Positions 1 through 19,932 of a DNA stretch of 64,000 bases are shown here, one piece after another. The stretch comes from Prochilodus magdalenae. Taxonomy: Eukaryota; Chordata; Actinopteri; Characiformes; Prochilodontidae. Where the stretch lies: contig JAMWET010003618.1 of assembly GCA_024036415.1 (NCBI GenBank), forward strand, positions 744,001 to 808,000. The letters run 5' to 3'. Under the pieces are notes generated by a model that was given only the letters and a program-made list of their open reading frames with translations, made no database searches and was not told where the DNA came from. The position numbers were made by a program, and so were the translations under genes. Within the stretch, counting starts at the first letter, position 1; each line of letters begins with the position of its first letter.

Positions 1-1054
1 ACCATCTGGCTGCGTTAGCACACACTAACATTTTAGCCTGCGAGAGTATTTTTAGGTTCATTTTGGAATTTAACCTGAGCAATAGATCTAAAATACACTG
101 AACACAAAATATTATAGCTCTGTCCCCATCTCATCACACTTTTATACTTACAAGCCTCTCCAAATATTCATATTTAAGTAAACATGAATATTTATATTTA
201 TTTGAAGATGTCTACACCATGTCTCATAAATACACCTTATAGCAAAATGTCTGTTTTTATCTTTTGATGTTCTTATTCATATGTAACTCTGTATACTATG
301 CAGCAACAATTTCCATACCCGGTGGACCAGCTTGACTGAAGATCGTTGGTAATGGCTCAGGCACTCTCCTTTCCCTTTTCACTGTCTGAAGCCCTGCATG
401 TTATCTTGTCTCTTGCTTTCTCCCTTCTCTATATCTTCACCGCTGTGGTGTTCTCCCACCTCCTCCTGTCCCTGGTTGCCTTGGCCTTGTATTCTATCGC
501 TGTCATGTTTCTGTTGCCTCTCTCCTTCCACCTTGTCCTTCTCTTCTCTCTCTTTCCACCTCTTTTCTCTCTTAATCCATCTCTTTTCTCTCTCCTTCCA
601 CCCTATCCTTTTTTTCTCTCTCTCCTTCCACCTCATCTTCATTTACCTTGCTCAGTTGTTCATTTCACTCGCCTTTCTCTATGGTAAGAAAAAATGATGT
701 ATGCTACCTTTCCTCTTCATTTCTGTAAGATTCAAAGTAACTTTACAATGTTTTCCCTGAAGTTGAATCAATATTAGCTTAGCTGCTTTACACAGAACTA
801 ACGTCAGACCTAGCTAACATTACATGTATAGCTGGCGAAGTAACTTGATTTTAAGTGATTTTTATCATCTCAAAATTAGCATCGCAGCTATACGAGCACT
901 GTGCTTTCATTATTCATTTCTTGATAGACAGTTAATCAGTTTTTACCTCTTTCCTCCCGTGTCTACTTTCCTCACGAAGTGTCCTGGTGTGTCCTGGCTC
1001 TCTCGCTTCACGCCACTTTTCCAAACAGATCAGTCTCCTACTGCTCTGACGTTA
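1..1054. other. Intergenic DNA with a pyrimidine-rich tract
   Basis: No gene is recognised here. Positions about 500-640 on the + strand are almost pure C/T and contain imperfect repeats of a unit resembling ctctctccttccacct. The apparent reading frames on both strands across 346-697 are low-complexity (Leu/Ser/Phe-rich on +, Lys/Glu/Arg-rich on -) and simply reflect this tract. The rest is unique-looking AT-rich sequence. Confidence 0.6.
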
Positions 1055-2479
<1,425 letters not shown>

Positions 2480-2992
2480 GTGTATCTCGTGCTGCATTCA
2501 CTGCTGTCGAACATTTGCTACGCTATGCCACCCCGGTAGATCCGCCCATGTATGTGTCCCTATAAGATCCAACAATCCAACACTATCTAAACCACAGATT
2601 CACAGAGTAACACCTGAGACACTGCTCCATCTAGTGGCAGAGCTTAAATTTTTTTCTCAGTATTTGGGTTTAGTTTAAAGCAGGAGTTCAAGGCCCACCT
2701 CAAGGCCCTGAAGATAATTACAACCCTGCTGGATTCCATTCTGGTTAGTGCTGGTTAACTAGCAAAACATGCTCAAAACAAGTCTTTCCTGCAGGCAGTG
2801 GCCCACCAGACAACTAAAATCAACTTTTATCAATACAATTTCAAATTTGGTTAAAAGAGAAAATTGGAGCTGTGAAAGCACCTCTACATCAGAGGCTAGC
2901 CAGTTTCCTCAAACTGAAGATGTTTATTAGCCTGCTACAGCAACATATTTATTTGTATGTGTGTACATTAATATACATATTTATATTAATTT
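2480..2992. other. Intergenic DNA, no feature recognised
   Basis: This is the 3' flank of the Tc1-like element. It includes the phrase ctgctccatctagtggcag, a motif type often seen beside fish repeats. No convincing coding or RNA feature is visible. Confidence 0.4.
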
Positions 2993-3480
2993 ACAACCCC
3001 AATTACAAAATAAATTTGGGATGCTATGTAACTTGATTGCAGCAAGTGTCTCCTAAAAGCTGGGACAGGGGAAACAAGGCGGGAAAAGAAAGTGGTACTA
3101 ATGAAAAACAGCTTGAGGAACAATTTGTCACATGACTGGGTATAAAAAGACCATTTTAGAGAGGGAAAATCTCTCAGAGGTTCACCAATCTGCAAAAAAC
3201 TGTGTCTAAAAATTGTGGAACAATTTCAGGGAAATGTTTTAATTGCTCGTGATCTTTGGGCCCTCAGACGGGTCTGCAATTAAAAACAGACATACGTCTG
3301 TACTGGAAATCTCTGCATGGGCTTCCAGAAATAATCGTCTGTGTGCAATCCAGAAGTGCAAGTTAAACCCGTAACATGCAAAGAAGAAGTCATATGTCAA
3401 CACACTCCAGAAACTTCACTGTCTTCTGAGCCAGAGCTCATCCACAACAGACAGAGGCAAAATGGAAAGCTGTAAATTGC
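2993..3480. repeat. Probable teleost interspersed repeat (non-autonomous DNA element)
   Basis: The stretch starts with acaaccccaattacaaaa and goes on through 'gggatgctatgtaac', 'gctgggacaggggaaac' and 'accaatctgcaaaaaactgtgtc'. From memory this matches a common fish interspersed repeat whose copies start 'acaaccccaattccaa'. No transposase coding is visible and the far boundary is uncertain. The family name is not assigned. Confidence 0.5.
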
Positions 3481-4288
3481 AAAAATGTAAATTCGTTTTT
3501 AGATGTCATGTACGCCATGTACTGTAGACTCAAGAGGAGATGGTCCCCATTCAGTTTGTTATCAGTGCACAGTTCTAAAGCCTATGTTCCTATGATGTGG
3601 CACAAATAGACCCTTAGTGGTGCTCAAGCACCTGCCTTTTTGCCCTGGGTGAGAAAAGTGCCCTTTCTGCTGGAGCCTAATATTTTTCTTCATTCATCAA
3701 TATTTAAAAATGACCCTCTCTATCATCACTTCCCCCCAAAAGTGTTTTGATATCTGATGATCATTTCATTTAAAATCTTACTTTTAATTTTGATGTGAAA
3801 AAATGCATGACCACCAACATTTTGCAGGAGAATGTCAAGTAGCTCCCCCAGTAACGTGTTGAAACTAGATACAAACATACAATATTTTATAATTACAGCA
3901 TCCTGGCCAAAACTCTGTGTAGGAAAATTCACCATTAGCGAAGGAGTTATTTTCATGCAAGCATTTACACTTCAAAAATGGAAATGAGGAATGCTTTTGC
4001 TAGGTAATTAACACAACAAACTAATATATGTAAAAGGCTAAATATAATATTCTATGATATAGAACAGCATAAAAAGATGAATAAATAAGTAAATATATTA
4101 TGTAGCTGTCTAATGGATTTTATTGGAATAATAATATGCACATTGTTAACATTAACTACCCAAAGTGGGTTTCTGATCTGAAATCAAAGATAGGTCTTAA
4201 GTTTAGCTACATGACAGTCTGGTGAGGTAAATTGATACTAGTAACAGTTTATTATTAGTGTAATGCTCCAACTGTCAGAAACAGTAAA

Positions 4289-6482
4289 ATGATGTATACT
4301 GTGTTCTCCCCTCTATGGAGATTCAGTAAGTCACTCTTGATTAATATGCACCACATTGATTTATCTCAGTTACAAATTTTGCCAAGAAAAGAAAGGTTAC
4401 AAAAGCAGAAAGAAAAGGAACTACAGGAAGCAGCTCAGGGCAGCAACTTTTGTCCTAGATTAGGTCATCTACCACTAAAGCAAAAAAGGAAGATGTATCA
4501 GCATCACTACAGGATCCAGAGGAGCCCATCACAGATGAGGGTGGACAGGCAGAGTGTAGGACTAAGTCATGCTCGGGGGCAGTTACAGAAACATTGTTGC
4601 CTGAGGAGATGAGTTAAGAAGAGAGTGTGGTGACAGCACCTCTCTTAACATTACAGGAAGGGTATGTGGTGATGAAAGTGAGGATGCAATTGCAAAAATA
4701 GCCACTACACCATATCCTACAGATCCATCCTATGGTGAGGAATTTCACATTAGGTGCAATGAGAGCTACATTGCTATGTACTGCAGTGTAGGGCCCTGTC
4801 AACCAGATATGGAGTTTCCCAAAATATATAAAGGGCAGTCATTCCAAAAGCATTGATTTTTTTGGAAATGTGTGTCTGGGGTATTCCCCCCCTGCTGATT
4901 CAATGCATTGTTTCAGTTATCTGCTTTTTTTTTTTTTTTTTACCTGAAGATACATATATAAGCAGAAAGGTGGAGAAATGGGATCAGAAAGTGGAATACT
5001 GCTCTTAAAAAAAATCAAGCAGCATTCTGTCACAGAGGTCCACATGACAAGCACAAGACTTCAGAGAAATCCGAAAGCTATAATGATGCTCCTTGTTGAG
5101 ATCTGTGAAAGAGATCCACCTGACCTGGCCCTAGAGGATGCAAAAAAAATAATTACAAAAATGCAATTAACTTCTTATCGCCTGCATGAAAATGCAATGC
5201 TCTTGCATTAAACTCTCAGCAAGAAGAACGCCTGGACCACTCCACAGCCTACATGCTAATTGATGGTGTATTTTACACAATATAAGCATTGAGGTCTGAG
5301 GAGAAGTTTGCTGAGATATTTTAAAGTGTTAGAGAAGGCAGAGACTCATTTCTTTACCTACTGTAGTGCCTGGTCAGGAAAGGAAACCGAAAGTGCTAAC
5401 ACAGCACAACTGCATTGCAAGCGATTGACGTGTTTGACTCTGTGAATACCTTAACTATTGACACCTTTACTGCAGAACTCAATAGGAGATTCCAGGGAAG
5501 CATCACTGGTAGTCCAACTGGTATAATCATACGATCCTTCCACTCTCTAACAGTACGTGTCAACTGAACAAGCACTTCAAATCCAAAGGCAGAGGAAGAC
5601 ATCTATGTTCTTTGCCATTTCTATGAGGACCAGCTGAAGGCAGAGCTAAAGGTGTTCCATTGCTGCCTTTCATCCTAGAACCTGCAAGATATGCAGTGGC
5701 CAGCTCATCTTTCCACCATTTGTAAAGATGATAAACAACTACCCAACACTGCCAGTGACTACAGCTTTAGTGGAAAAATCATTTTTTAGAGTGAAGATCA
5801 TAAAGAACAGGCTCAGAAGTCTCAGTGGGGACGACAGACTCTCTGACATAAACCTGCTTGCCATTAAGCAAGACATACAAATAAACCACACTGAGGTCAT
5901 AAAAACCTTCCAAGAGAGTAGTAGGATGCTCCGGTCAAGCATCTACTACTTGATATACATGCTCCCTTCATCTCAGTAGACAGCCTTGCCTCATTAGTAC
6001 AAGCTGCATTATAAAAACTATATTGAATCCCTTATTTTTATTTCATTTGTTTAGAGCAGAGTTTTAATAAGTTTTAAGGAGCACCTGCCCCCCAAAATGT
6101 CTGTGCACATGCCTGACATCCAGACAAAACAAAATCTGGAAAAGAGGACCCAGGGCAGCCAGAATCCTACACTGACAAAAATGGGACAACATTCCTGCTA
6201 AAATGTCTTGCTTTCAACACCTAATATGTGTTCTATGTTCTACGAGTAAAATATGGGTCTGTGAGATTTGCAAACCGTTGCATTCTGTTTTTATTTACAT
6301 GTATTTACATTTTACACAGTGTCACAACTTTTTGGGAATTGGGTATGCACGTAATTTAATACTAACATGGCTATGTATGATGTTTCCAGCCCACTATAAG
6401 CTACTGCCTCTACCTAAGTACTGGTCCACACACGACTAGAGGGTGCTTTATAGCCCTTTGGCCCACAGGTTGGGAAACTCTG
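4289..6482 (+). pseudogene. Decayed hAT transposase (ZMYM1-like) remnant
   Basis: The clearest piece is 5728-5979, which reads LPVTTALVEKSFFRVKIIKNRLRS. This is the typical hAT C-terminal dimerisation motif, where P(V/T)T(S/T)A..E(R/K)SFS..K.IK..LRS is expected. Upstream fragments at 4289-4612 and 4978-5211 are in other frames and separated by stops. The second resembles the helical region before the dimerisation domain. About 500 bases after the motif, sequence ending gttgggaaactctg (to 6482) looks like a hAT right end. It is a transposon fossil; the left boundary is not resolved. Confidence 0.65.
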
Positions 6483-7871
<1,389 letters not shown>

Positions 7872-8871
7872 TAATGTGGCTTTATTACCGGAATGGAGAC
7901 AGCCAGAAATTTGTGGAATTGAACTAGTGTCCTTCTCCTGGTGTCTCTACTGTAAATTCCACCACGAGCTGTAGGTGGCACTGTATGTTTTTATGTCCGT
8001 AACCAGAAGAAGGAGAAGAAGAGTCACACTACAATAACAAAAACAAATGCGAATGCTGCGGTCGGTCATATTTTAGGGAGAACTTTATGTTTATGTAAGA
8101 CTAAACAGATCCATAAAGGCGTTAGTAACTGCGAACTGTTAACAGCTGTTGTTAAACAAAACATATATAGCACACGTTAGCAAATTTTGCCAATATATTC
8201 AACTGGACCAGGCTAACCAACGTCAGTAGCTAAGTAAGTTATTATTTTTATTATCTCTATTTTTAGGACGACAGTTGTTTTCACGGCGACTGTATGAACC
8301 GTGAATAGTGTTCCTCTCGATTAGTCTGCCTTTTTTTAATGGTTTGTAAGTCTTCGTTATGATCCTATGATTGTCTCCATCCATCTTGCTACTGGTCGGT
8401 TTGGTTAAATCGGCTTCAACCTAGATAGCAACATTTCTGGCCCACTGTCCCCATTTTCACATGGCCCACTTGAGCGGACCCCTCTCGGTTACAAGATGTA
8501 GACCAGATACGCACCAGATTAGGCAACTCTGCTGTATCTCTGCCAGAAGTTGGCCTGATCTGTTTTGGAACATGTGGGTTACATGAGCTCTTATATATGT
8601 GGGCTACTTTTGGCTTACTGCATATTGACAGTGCCGACAGTGGGCCATTGACATATGACATGACATATTGTTTTAACATGCCCTTTAATAATCCTAAATC
8701 ACCATTAATGGCATTGGTAGCTTATTAAGTTGCCAGCTTGAAGGAGGGCTCACTGTTCTTATACTTCTGGTTAAATCAAATTTACTTTCTGCCCATTTAA
8801 CAGGAGAATGTGTGGATACTACTAATTTGTAATTTCTGTTCGTTTTGCTTTCTATGAGCAGTGAAAAAAGC

Positions 8872-12800
<3,929 letters not shown>

Positions 12801-12893
12801 GGCTGCTGTCAGCAAGACTTCAGTGCTGTATATTCAAAGGTTGTGTTTTGAATGTTAATATATGAAGCTATATTAGACAATTTGTACAAAATG

Positions 12894-12899
12894 AATAAA
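12894..12899 (+). terminator. wdr45 polyadenylation signal
   Basis: AATAAA 94 bases after the wdr45 stop codon, within atgaataaaaagcc. It implies a short 3' UTR. Cleavage would leave about 1.5 kb before the convergent lage3 3' end. Confidence 0.7.
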
Positions 12900-13786
12900 A
12901 AGCCTGATAAACAATTTGGTGTGGTACACAATAATGTAATATGATTTGTAAATCAAAATACTTAACAACTGCAAATTTAGCACACCATGCATTATTGACT
13001 GCAATGGTACATTAGCTAGGGAGCTAACTAGCCTGCTAGTTTTTCGATATACTGATATGTTACATTAGTGCATTCTAGTTAATGAATGGTTTCCTAGGTA
13101 AAAAATATTTAATGAAAACAATTCTGTATGAAAGGCTGTATTTCATAAAGCAACAAATACTGTAAAGCACATTTACTAAAAATTGGCCAATTAGACAGTA
13201 CATTTTTGCCACAATGCTGTCTACTGCTGTGGTACAATTAACAAGTAAAGCATGAAGAATATTATATTTAGGGCTCCGCCCAACCAGTAGAAGAAATATA
13301 CCTTAGTAATATACACGTATTAATATACACATAACATCAATCAAGAAAACAATTCTTATTTCTTATAAAAATCTAAATGTTTAATAAATTATACTTATGT
13401 TCTAATACAAAAAGTTTAGTCGTTTTTTACTTTCATGTTTTTCATTTTTTCTTTTAAATTCTTTCATGAGTGTGTTTTTATATAATATACATACACAGCA
13501 ATAAATCAGTGAAAGGAACTTAAAATAGTCAGTGGATGAAGTGTACCGTTGTATTGGTGATTATTTATATATTTTTTAAATACATGTTGTATGGTAATAT
13601 AACCTGAAATAAAATGTTTAACTATTACATCCGATTTTTGACCAAAACATTAAAATCTTGCAAATTAAAGGAAAAATTATTAAATTATTTTGTGACTTTA
13701 AAATGTGCTTACCACTTTTGGCATTTAAATTGTAAAAAGATATAAAAAATGTTGTTCTCTTTGTGTAATAAAAATAGAATGAATGC
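12900..13786. other. AT-rich spacer between wdr45 and a MITE
   Basis: Very AT-rich, with no supported coding sequence. It is part of the intergenic stretch between the convergent genes wdr45 and lage3. Confidence 0.5.
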
Positions 13787-13789
13787 AAT

Positions 13790-13993
13790 GTTTTTCAAAC
13801 ATCGTCCTGGAGGCACACAGCCCTGCACATTTTAGTGTGTTTCCTGCTCCCTTCTTCCTGCTAGTGTTACTGTGTGATTGAACTTCAGCTCATTAACAAG
13901 CCCTTGCAGAGTTACAGGGAGTGTTAAAGCAGGGAATTTACTAAAAATGTGGAGAACAGTGTGCCTCCAGGACCAGGGTTAAGAAACACTGCA
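13790..13993. mobile_element. Short inverted-repeat MITE, probably hAT type
   Basis: The left part reads gtttttcaaacatcgtcctggaggcacac. The right part, gtgtgcctccaggaccagggttaagaaacac, is close to its reverse complement, giving imperfect inverted termini of about 30 bases around a 200-base unit with no coding. The core cctggaggcacac/gtgtgcctccagg is an exact palindromic pair. The layout matches a miniature inverted-repeat element; the target-site duplication is not clear. Confidence 0.7.
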
Positions 13994-14421
13994 GAGGGTC
14001 TGGGGGAACAAATGTGAACTTTAATTAAGCATAAATGCTGAATAACCAGCCCATGAGGAGCAGGTACATTAGCCTATTGGTTTATGCTTAATACTGGCAC
14101 TGGCCTTGCCCAGATCAACTGCAGGTGTCTTCCCCTATACCCTAGATATGGCAGTTCTGTGTATTCTCAGACTCCCACTAGGGGTAAATACAATACACTG
14201 CTGTTATCAGTAAACACAGCAGTTACTTTTACTTATAGGAGTGTTGTAAATATCTTGAACATTTGTTCAAGTCTTTGAACATTACATAAACATAAAAATA
14301 AATTTGTTTTCAAACCCAATAGTACATGCAATATTAGTAGAAACACTTAAAGCAGATGTCAATGGAGAAAACAAACACCTGTGACACCAGAACTGTCTGC
14401 ACTGATGAGCCTTTTAAACTA

Positions 14422-14427
14422 TTTATT
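14422..14427 (-). terminator. lage3 polyadenylation signal
   Basis: TTTATT on the + strand reads AATAAA on the - strand, about 95 bases beyond the lage3 stop codon. Confidence 0.6.
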
Positions 14428-14521
14428 TTCAACACAAGTACAAAATACAATAACAGTTATTACATGTGAAATACAGACTGTCTCGTACAACGACATAGGC
14501 CAAATCTGTCTCTGATCATGT

Positions 14522-17500
14522 TCACTGTTGTAGAGGTGGTCCAAATGCATCCATAGTTTCCATGATCAGTGCTAGGTGATCTAAAAATGAGCCTACAGAT
14601 ACACGAAGTATGCGAGCCTCTTCAGCAGTCCACTTTCTGAAAGTACATTAGAGATGATCAGTTCACAAATCATAAAATAATTCGCAAGATTAGAAGATAC
14701 AGCCAGTACATGGCCATTGTTAATTATTCATATTGGTTAATCAACTGAGTGTCAGAGTGTGTTATTTGTTACATACAGTGAGGAAAATAAGTATTTGAAC
14801 ACCCTGTGACTTTGCAAGTTCTCCCACTTAGAAATCATGGAGGGGTCTGAAATTTTCATCTTAGGTGCATGTCCACTGTGAGAGACATAATCTAAAAAAA
14901 AATCTGGAAATCACAATGTATGATTTTTTTATAACTTATTTGTGTGTTACTGCTGCAAATAAGTATTTGAACACCTGTGAAAATCAATGTTAATATTTGG
15001 TACAGTAGCCTTTGTTTGCAATTACAGAGGTCAAACATTTCCCGTAGTTTTTCACCAGGTTTGCACACACTGCAGCAACAATTGACAATTGGAGGTCAAC
15101 AATTTTGTCTCTGGTGTCTTTTGACAGCTCTTTGGTCTTAGCCATGTTAGTAGTTGGAGTTACTGATTGTGTGGGGTGGACAGGTGTCTTTATGCAGCTA
15201 ACGACCTCAAACAGGTGCTTCTAATTTAGAATAATAAGTGGAGTGGAGTTTTTAGAGGCGGACTAACAGGTCTTTGAGGGACAGATTTTTTGCTGATTGG
15301 CAGGTGTTCAAATACTTATTTGCAGCAGTAACACACAAATAATCAATACACACAAAAAATCCTACATAGTGATTTCCAGGTTGTTTTTTTTATTTTTTAT
15401 TTTTTAGATTATGTCTCACAGTGGACATGCACCTAAGACGAAAATTTCAGATCCCTCTGTGATTTCTAAGTGGGAGAACTTGCAAAGTCGCAGGGTGTTC
15501 AAATACTTATTTTCCTCACTGTATGACCAAAATGTCCAAAAACTAGTGGTTCTGGGCTACATCAGGTTATGAGTCAGCCATATTTAAATAATCTTAAAAT
15601 AAAAGAATAGCCAGGCTTCAAACAATATGTTTAAAAAAAAAAAAAAAAAACCTGTGCCAGCAATCTGTGTCTCTAAATGAGCAGACTTAAAATCACAGTA
15701 TATATGGCGGTGACTTGTTGCATGGTTATGCATATTATGACACGTGAGTGAACTAGCCCTATGGTTTTTAATTTACAGGTTTAGATTCTGTGCCCTTTGG
15801 AATCAAAAGAGAGGGAACATCCTACATCCTAAGGTCTTCCTTGAAGTGTATATAAATGCAATTTACTTTTTAGTATTTTTCTAAAAAAGACATTTAAATT
15901 CATTACAATGTCGTACCAGACACTGAAACAAATGTGTAGAAAGCTGTTTAGGCACAATCTATCAAAATCAGATACTCACTCTTGTCCATGTCTGGAGGCA
16001 TGTCTGTGATTCGTTAAAAAAGTAGTTTATTCTCTGCTAACATATTTTGTTAAAAAGTCATCTTGTCTGTTGTGGTAATGAAATTGTGAATGCCTTTCAG
16101 TACATCCGCACAGCTTTACTGTTTAACCTTAACATTACACAAAAAACACCAGAAAGCTATATACTTCAAACAAAGCTGTGGCTTACACAGACTGTCTAAA
16201 GCTTTATATGCATTGTATCAACTAAATGGTAGGATAGCACTGGAATGGAATGAAGGATAGCACTAAAAAACATATAGAAATGTAACTATTCCTACATAAA
16301 TCACTGGTTCCCAGTGATGGCCAGTTCCTTTATCAATTATATATGACATCTGGTTCATAAAACGTACATGGTGATCACACTTAAGTGACAATAAAAAAGG
16401 TTTCTCTCATTCCAGCATGAAAACATGACTTTGCTAATGTACACAAAGAGCTAGAAAGTCATGTCAAGTTTATCATACAGGTCTGCAGTTTTTTTAGTTG
16501 ATAACAGTTTTCATTTATCATAAGCATTTCATTATCATCATTTTGTCATAAGGCAAATCTAACAAAACCTTACTGTCTGACTGGAATAATATATTAGTAT
16601 CACTATGGCAAGTCCAATAGTGCTCTGTCCCTGAAATGAAAGAAATGGGACACCCTACAGGTTTGTCCACCCAAGCAGAGTTGCAGGTGCAAGAAATGGG
16701 CTGGGGCCAATACAGTACATATTAGAAAACAAAAAACCTGAAAGTACATAAATACAAATACATAGAAATACATCTAAATTAAATGACATTTTCACTTATA
16801 TTTCAATTCAATAAATTCAATTAAATTTGCAAATATGTATAGTAGTCCAATTAGAAGAGTTGTGGACCAAAGCTACTTTCAAGATGCCACATCCTACAAA
16901 TTGCTTAGTTATTCACCTTTAAAAGCAGATGCTCTCATCTTTTAGTGCACATAAAGAAGGTCTGGAGTTAAGAATTTGACAATTACATAAATTACATCAC
17001 AATATAACTTTCTGAACATATCATGAATATTTCCAGCACTATTTCCAGAAGTTTTTACTTCTAACTGCATGTTTGATTCCAAGGAGCATAATTAGTTCTG
17101 TTTAACTAGATTTAGTAAAAGGTTGAATATAAAAACTTTAGTTTTTCATAGTATTTTTAGAATAAAGACCATGACATATGTAAAAGTCTTGATATAACAT
17201 TTCCCATATTGCCCAGCTCTAAAGGAAATATAAGGAACTAACTTACTTTACAAACTTTTATTTACGGCATTTAGCTGACGCTCTTCTTTAGAGTGACATA
17301 CAAGGTTGCAGGTAGGCCAGTGTAGTGTTAGGAGTCTTGCCCAAGGACTCTTATTGGTGTAGCACAGCATAGTAACCTAGACCGGGATTCAAACCCCAGT
17401 CTCCCACATTTGGTGGTGGCTCCCTGGTGAGTAGAGGTATTATCCGCTGAGCTACACCAACCGCTACATAATATAATGGAGGGGTAAGTAAAACGTTTCT

Positions 17501-18735
17501 ACCTTTACTGAAATATGCACATTGGTATCATCACTGTTCATGCACCTTCACTTCCAAGTGGATTTCACATTAAGCACTTACACGGACAGTACGTTGGCTG
17601 AAACACTGAGCGTTTTTGTTATGCCTCCCTTCCTAGGCTCGCGATCTGGAAACAAAGACTGGACTGCAATGGATGCCTCTCTTTGAGATGGAAAGGGAAC
17701 TTCTAACATACTGATTTAGTAGTAAAGGAAATGTCTTTCAGGTGAAGAATCATCACCAAATAAGGCATTTAACAAGGTTATGATGTGAAGCACACTGAGC
17801 AGCAATTTATAAACTAAAATAATCTTAAGCATTAAATAACAATGACAAAAGACCTTTTTTCTAAATCACAGAAATCATAATGCATTTTCCTTCCAAATTG
17901 GGTGAATGATAGGTGGGCCAGAGGGAGAAAACAGCATATTATATGAATTATACATGAAACAGGATATTATTTACTAACATTACTTTTTCCTGTCCACATC
18001 CTTATAGAGCCAACATTCAGAAAACAGTTAAAGGTGTGCAAAAAAAAAAAAACAGTACAGGCAAACAAATGTACTAAGATACAATGAATAAATATGTACT
18101 GTGACCAAGGATGTACACCAACAAAGTAAAACGATGAATTTTTAGTGCTCATCCAAAAACTTTTAACTATTCTACTGTAGAGGGCACCTAAAATCATCAG
18201 CCAGTTTCCCTACAACTTTCCATTTAACCTTTCATTTAAAACCTGTGCAGTCTATGATCAAAGTGTTGTTTTCCCATCTAGTTTTCACTGCATTTTACCA
18301 GTTTTCACTGCATCATAGCTCAGATGTCAGTTTTGTATTAATACAAACATTTCTAGTTTTTAAGTTTTAATTAGGAAGTCCATATGCATAAAAGTGAGCT
18401 GGTGAGAATTAAGCCAATTTCTTTAAACTCAATAGACAATGCTATCATTAACGTAATTAACTCAGTACCCGTAAAATCAGAAGCGCTTTCCAACCCTCTG
18501 AAAAACAATACCACTGATTTTCCTTTTAATTTAATATCAAAGATAATAATTCAATACTAACATTGCTACAGGTACAGTACTTTAAAATTTGTGGAAAGAA
18601 TTTCAGATTCTGTACTTTTTTTTTTTAACATTTAAATGAACATCATTGAAACTAGTATTTCATATGTGAACAGAAAAATAAAGAAACTACATTTTTTCAT
18701 TAGATGAATATATCAAAAGTTACATTTAAAAGCGC

Positions 18736-18809
<74 letters not shown>

Positions 18810-19932
18810 TATATGTATATAAATATATGTATATAAATATATATATATACACCAGGCAAAAGGTAAAGAATAAAGAATAATACATATATCTAATATTCTG
18901 CTGGGTGTTCACAAGGCAGCTTATAGTAGTACAGGCCAATGAGCACCATGTTACTCACTAGTACTCATATGTTAAATCTTATTAAACCTTTGCTTGGGAG
19001 TCTTTTGATGGTTAGTGCAGAAATGCATTTCGATTAAAACGCACAGTCAAGTCTCACGTTTGCACAATATGTTCTTATTACTCAACTTTTTTTGAAAGAC
19101 GGGTGAAAGGAAATGTTGTTCCTATACTACAGCATCATCCTTTTTTTTATTGACATTTTTTGAATTACACAAGCATGCTACTTAATAAAGAAAGAAATGA
19201 TACAGATGTTTTCATTTTTGAGCCAGAATCGTAAAAAGAAAACACCAGACCTGAAGTATTGATATTAAGGTAGCAGGTAGCCTGTGCCTACTTTAAAGTA
19301 AAAGGAAGGTTGTTCATACAACTGGTGCATGTGGAGGATTTTCTTATTAATTAATTAATTAATTTGTTTGTTTGCTTGTTTAGTTGCCATATATACTTTA
19401 TGTACACTATGGGAGTTAAGGGAACACATTAACACAATTAACCTCTGCCGCTATCTAGATTTTTACTGCTTGGTGTTTCTGGTTATATTTAAACATAAAT
19501 ATGGACTTAACACAGAATTAACCCTCCCTCAGTGTTTATTTGAGTTTTGTAAATAAAAAGCGACCACATGCAACCAGCAGAAAATAAAACGATTAGAATG
19601 AGAGAAACGGACATGCCTTTCGAAACACATTTCAGCCATCAAGCTGTTCTTCATCCACGATTCTGTGCTACCTAAAGTTGCACGAAATTATCTTAAACAA
19701 ATTAAGCAACCATTCGGCTTCTAACCAACACTGCAACTCTACTGATCTGCCTATCGCAGATACTCTAGTCCAGATTTATATAATGTATTTTCTAGGCTAA
19801 AGAAAAAAAGCAACACGTAAAAGATTAACACAACATGAACACAACAACAGCAGCAAAGACTGTGATAAGTATACTGCAAGGATACAACTCAAGCTGCCTG
19901 TCAGAATTGCTATCCCCCATGCAGGACGCCAT
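14522..19932 (-). CDS. lage3: LAGE3 / Pcc1, KEOPS complex subunit (3 coding exons)
   Basis: Reconstructed on the - strand: exon 1 19875-19932, exon 2 17582-17702, exon 3 14522-14636 (294 nt, 97 aa). Exon 2 encodes [20 protein letters not shown] then [14 protein letters not shown], with the first residue set by the junction. Exon 3 encodes [20 protein letters not shown] and ends FGPPLQQ. The VPFPS strand, SLFPD..PRK loop, LRVS..SFLD helix and terminal FGPP match human LAGE3 and yeast Pcc1. Pcc1 is the dimerisation subunit of KEOPS (with OSGEP, TP53RK, TPRKB), which makes t6A at position 37 of ANN-decoding tRNAs. Exons 2 and 3 have good splice sites (gtaagt donor on exon 2). Exon 1 is in the right phase, but its donor, TGCA|gtatac, is weak, so exon 1 is the least certain part. 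Its ATG (aaaATGG) is followed by a second in-frame ATG. The gene is convergent with wdr45, and intron 2 holds a Tc1 derivative and a SINE. Confidence 0.9.
14776..15521 (-). mobile_element. Non-autonomous Tc1-like element inside a lage3 intron
   Basis: Bounded by TA dinucleotides. It starts cagtgaggaaaataagtatt and ends with the matching inverted sequence aatacttattttcctcactg. The inverted repeats run well over 100 bases (cttgcaaagt..gagaactt pairs with aagttctcccactta). On the - strand an ATG at 15145 opens [18 protein letters not shown], a Tc1 transposase N-terminus. The remaining coding region is deleted, so the copy is non-autonomous at 746 bp. Confidence 0.9.
15522..17244. other. lage3 intron 2 sequence without recognised features
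   Basis: AT-rich intronic DNA between the Tc1 derivative and the SINE. A run of 18 or so A residues lies near 15633-15650. No additional exon was recognised on either strand. Confidence 0.4.
17250..17464 (-). mobile_element. tRNA-derived SINE with LINE-type 3' tail
   Basis: Read on the - strand, the 5' head has RNA polymerase III promoter boxes. The A box is tagctcagcgg (17444-17454) and the B box ggtttgaatcc (17385-17395), at tRNA-like spacing. The body ends in cagctaaatgccgtaaataa, close to the tail of the LINE fragment at 35400-35445. This is the classic SINE design: a tRNA-like head and a tail borrowed from the partner LINE that mobilises it. It sits in lage3 intron 2 in the same orientation as the gene. 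Confidence 0.85.
18738..18855. repeat. (TA)n microsatellite with interrupted tail
   Basis: About 60 bases of pure TA followed by acacacacat and further ATATGTAT units. It lies in lage3 intron 1. Confidence 0.95.

Noticed and set aside
346..697. Open reading frames on both strands
   Set aside because: Low-complexity translation of a pyrimidine-rich tract, with no conserved motif.
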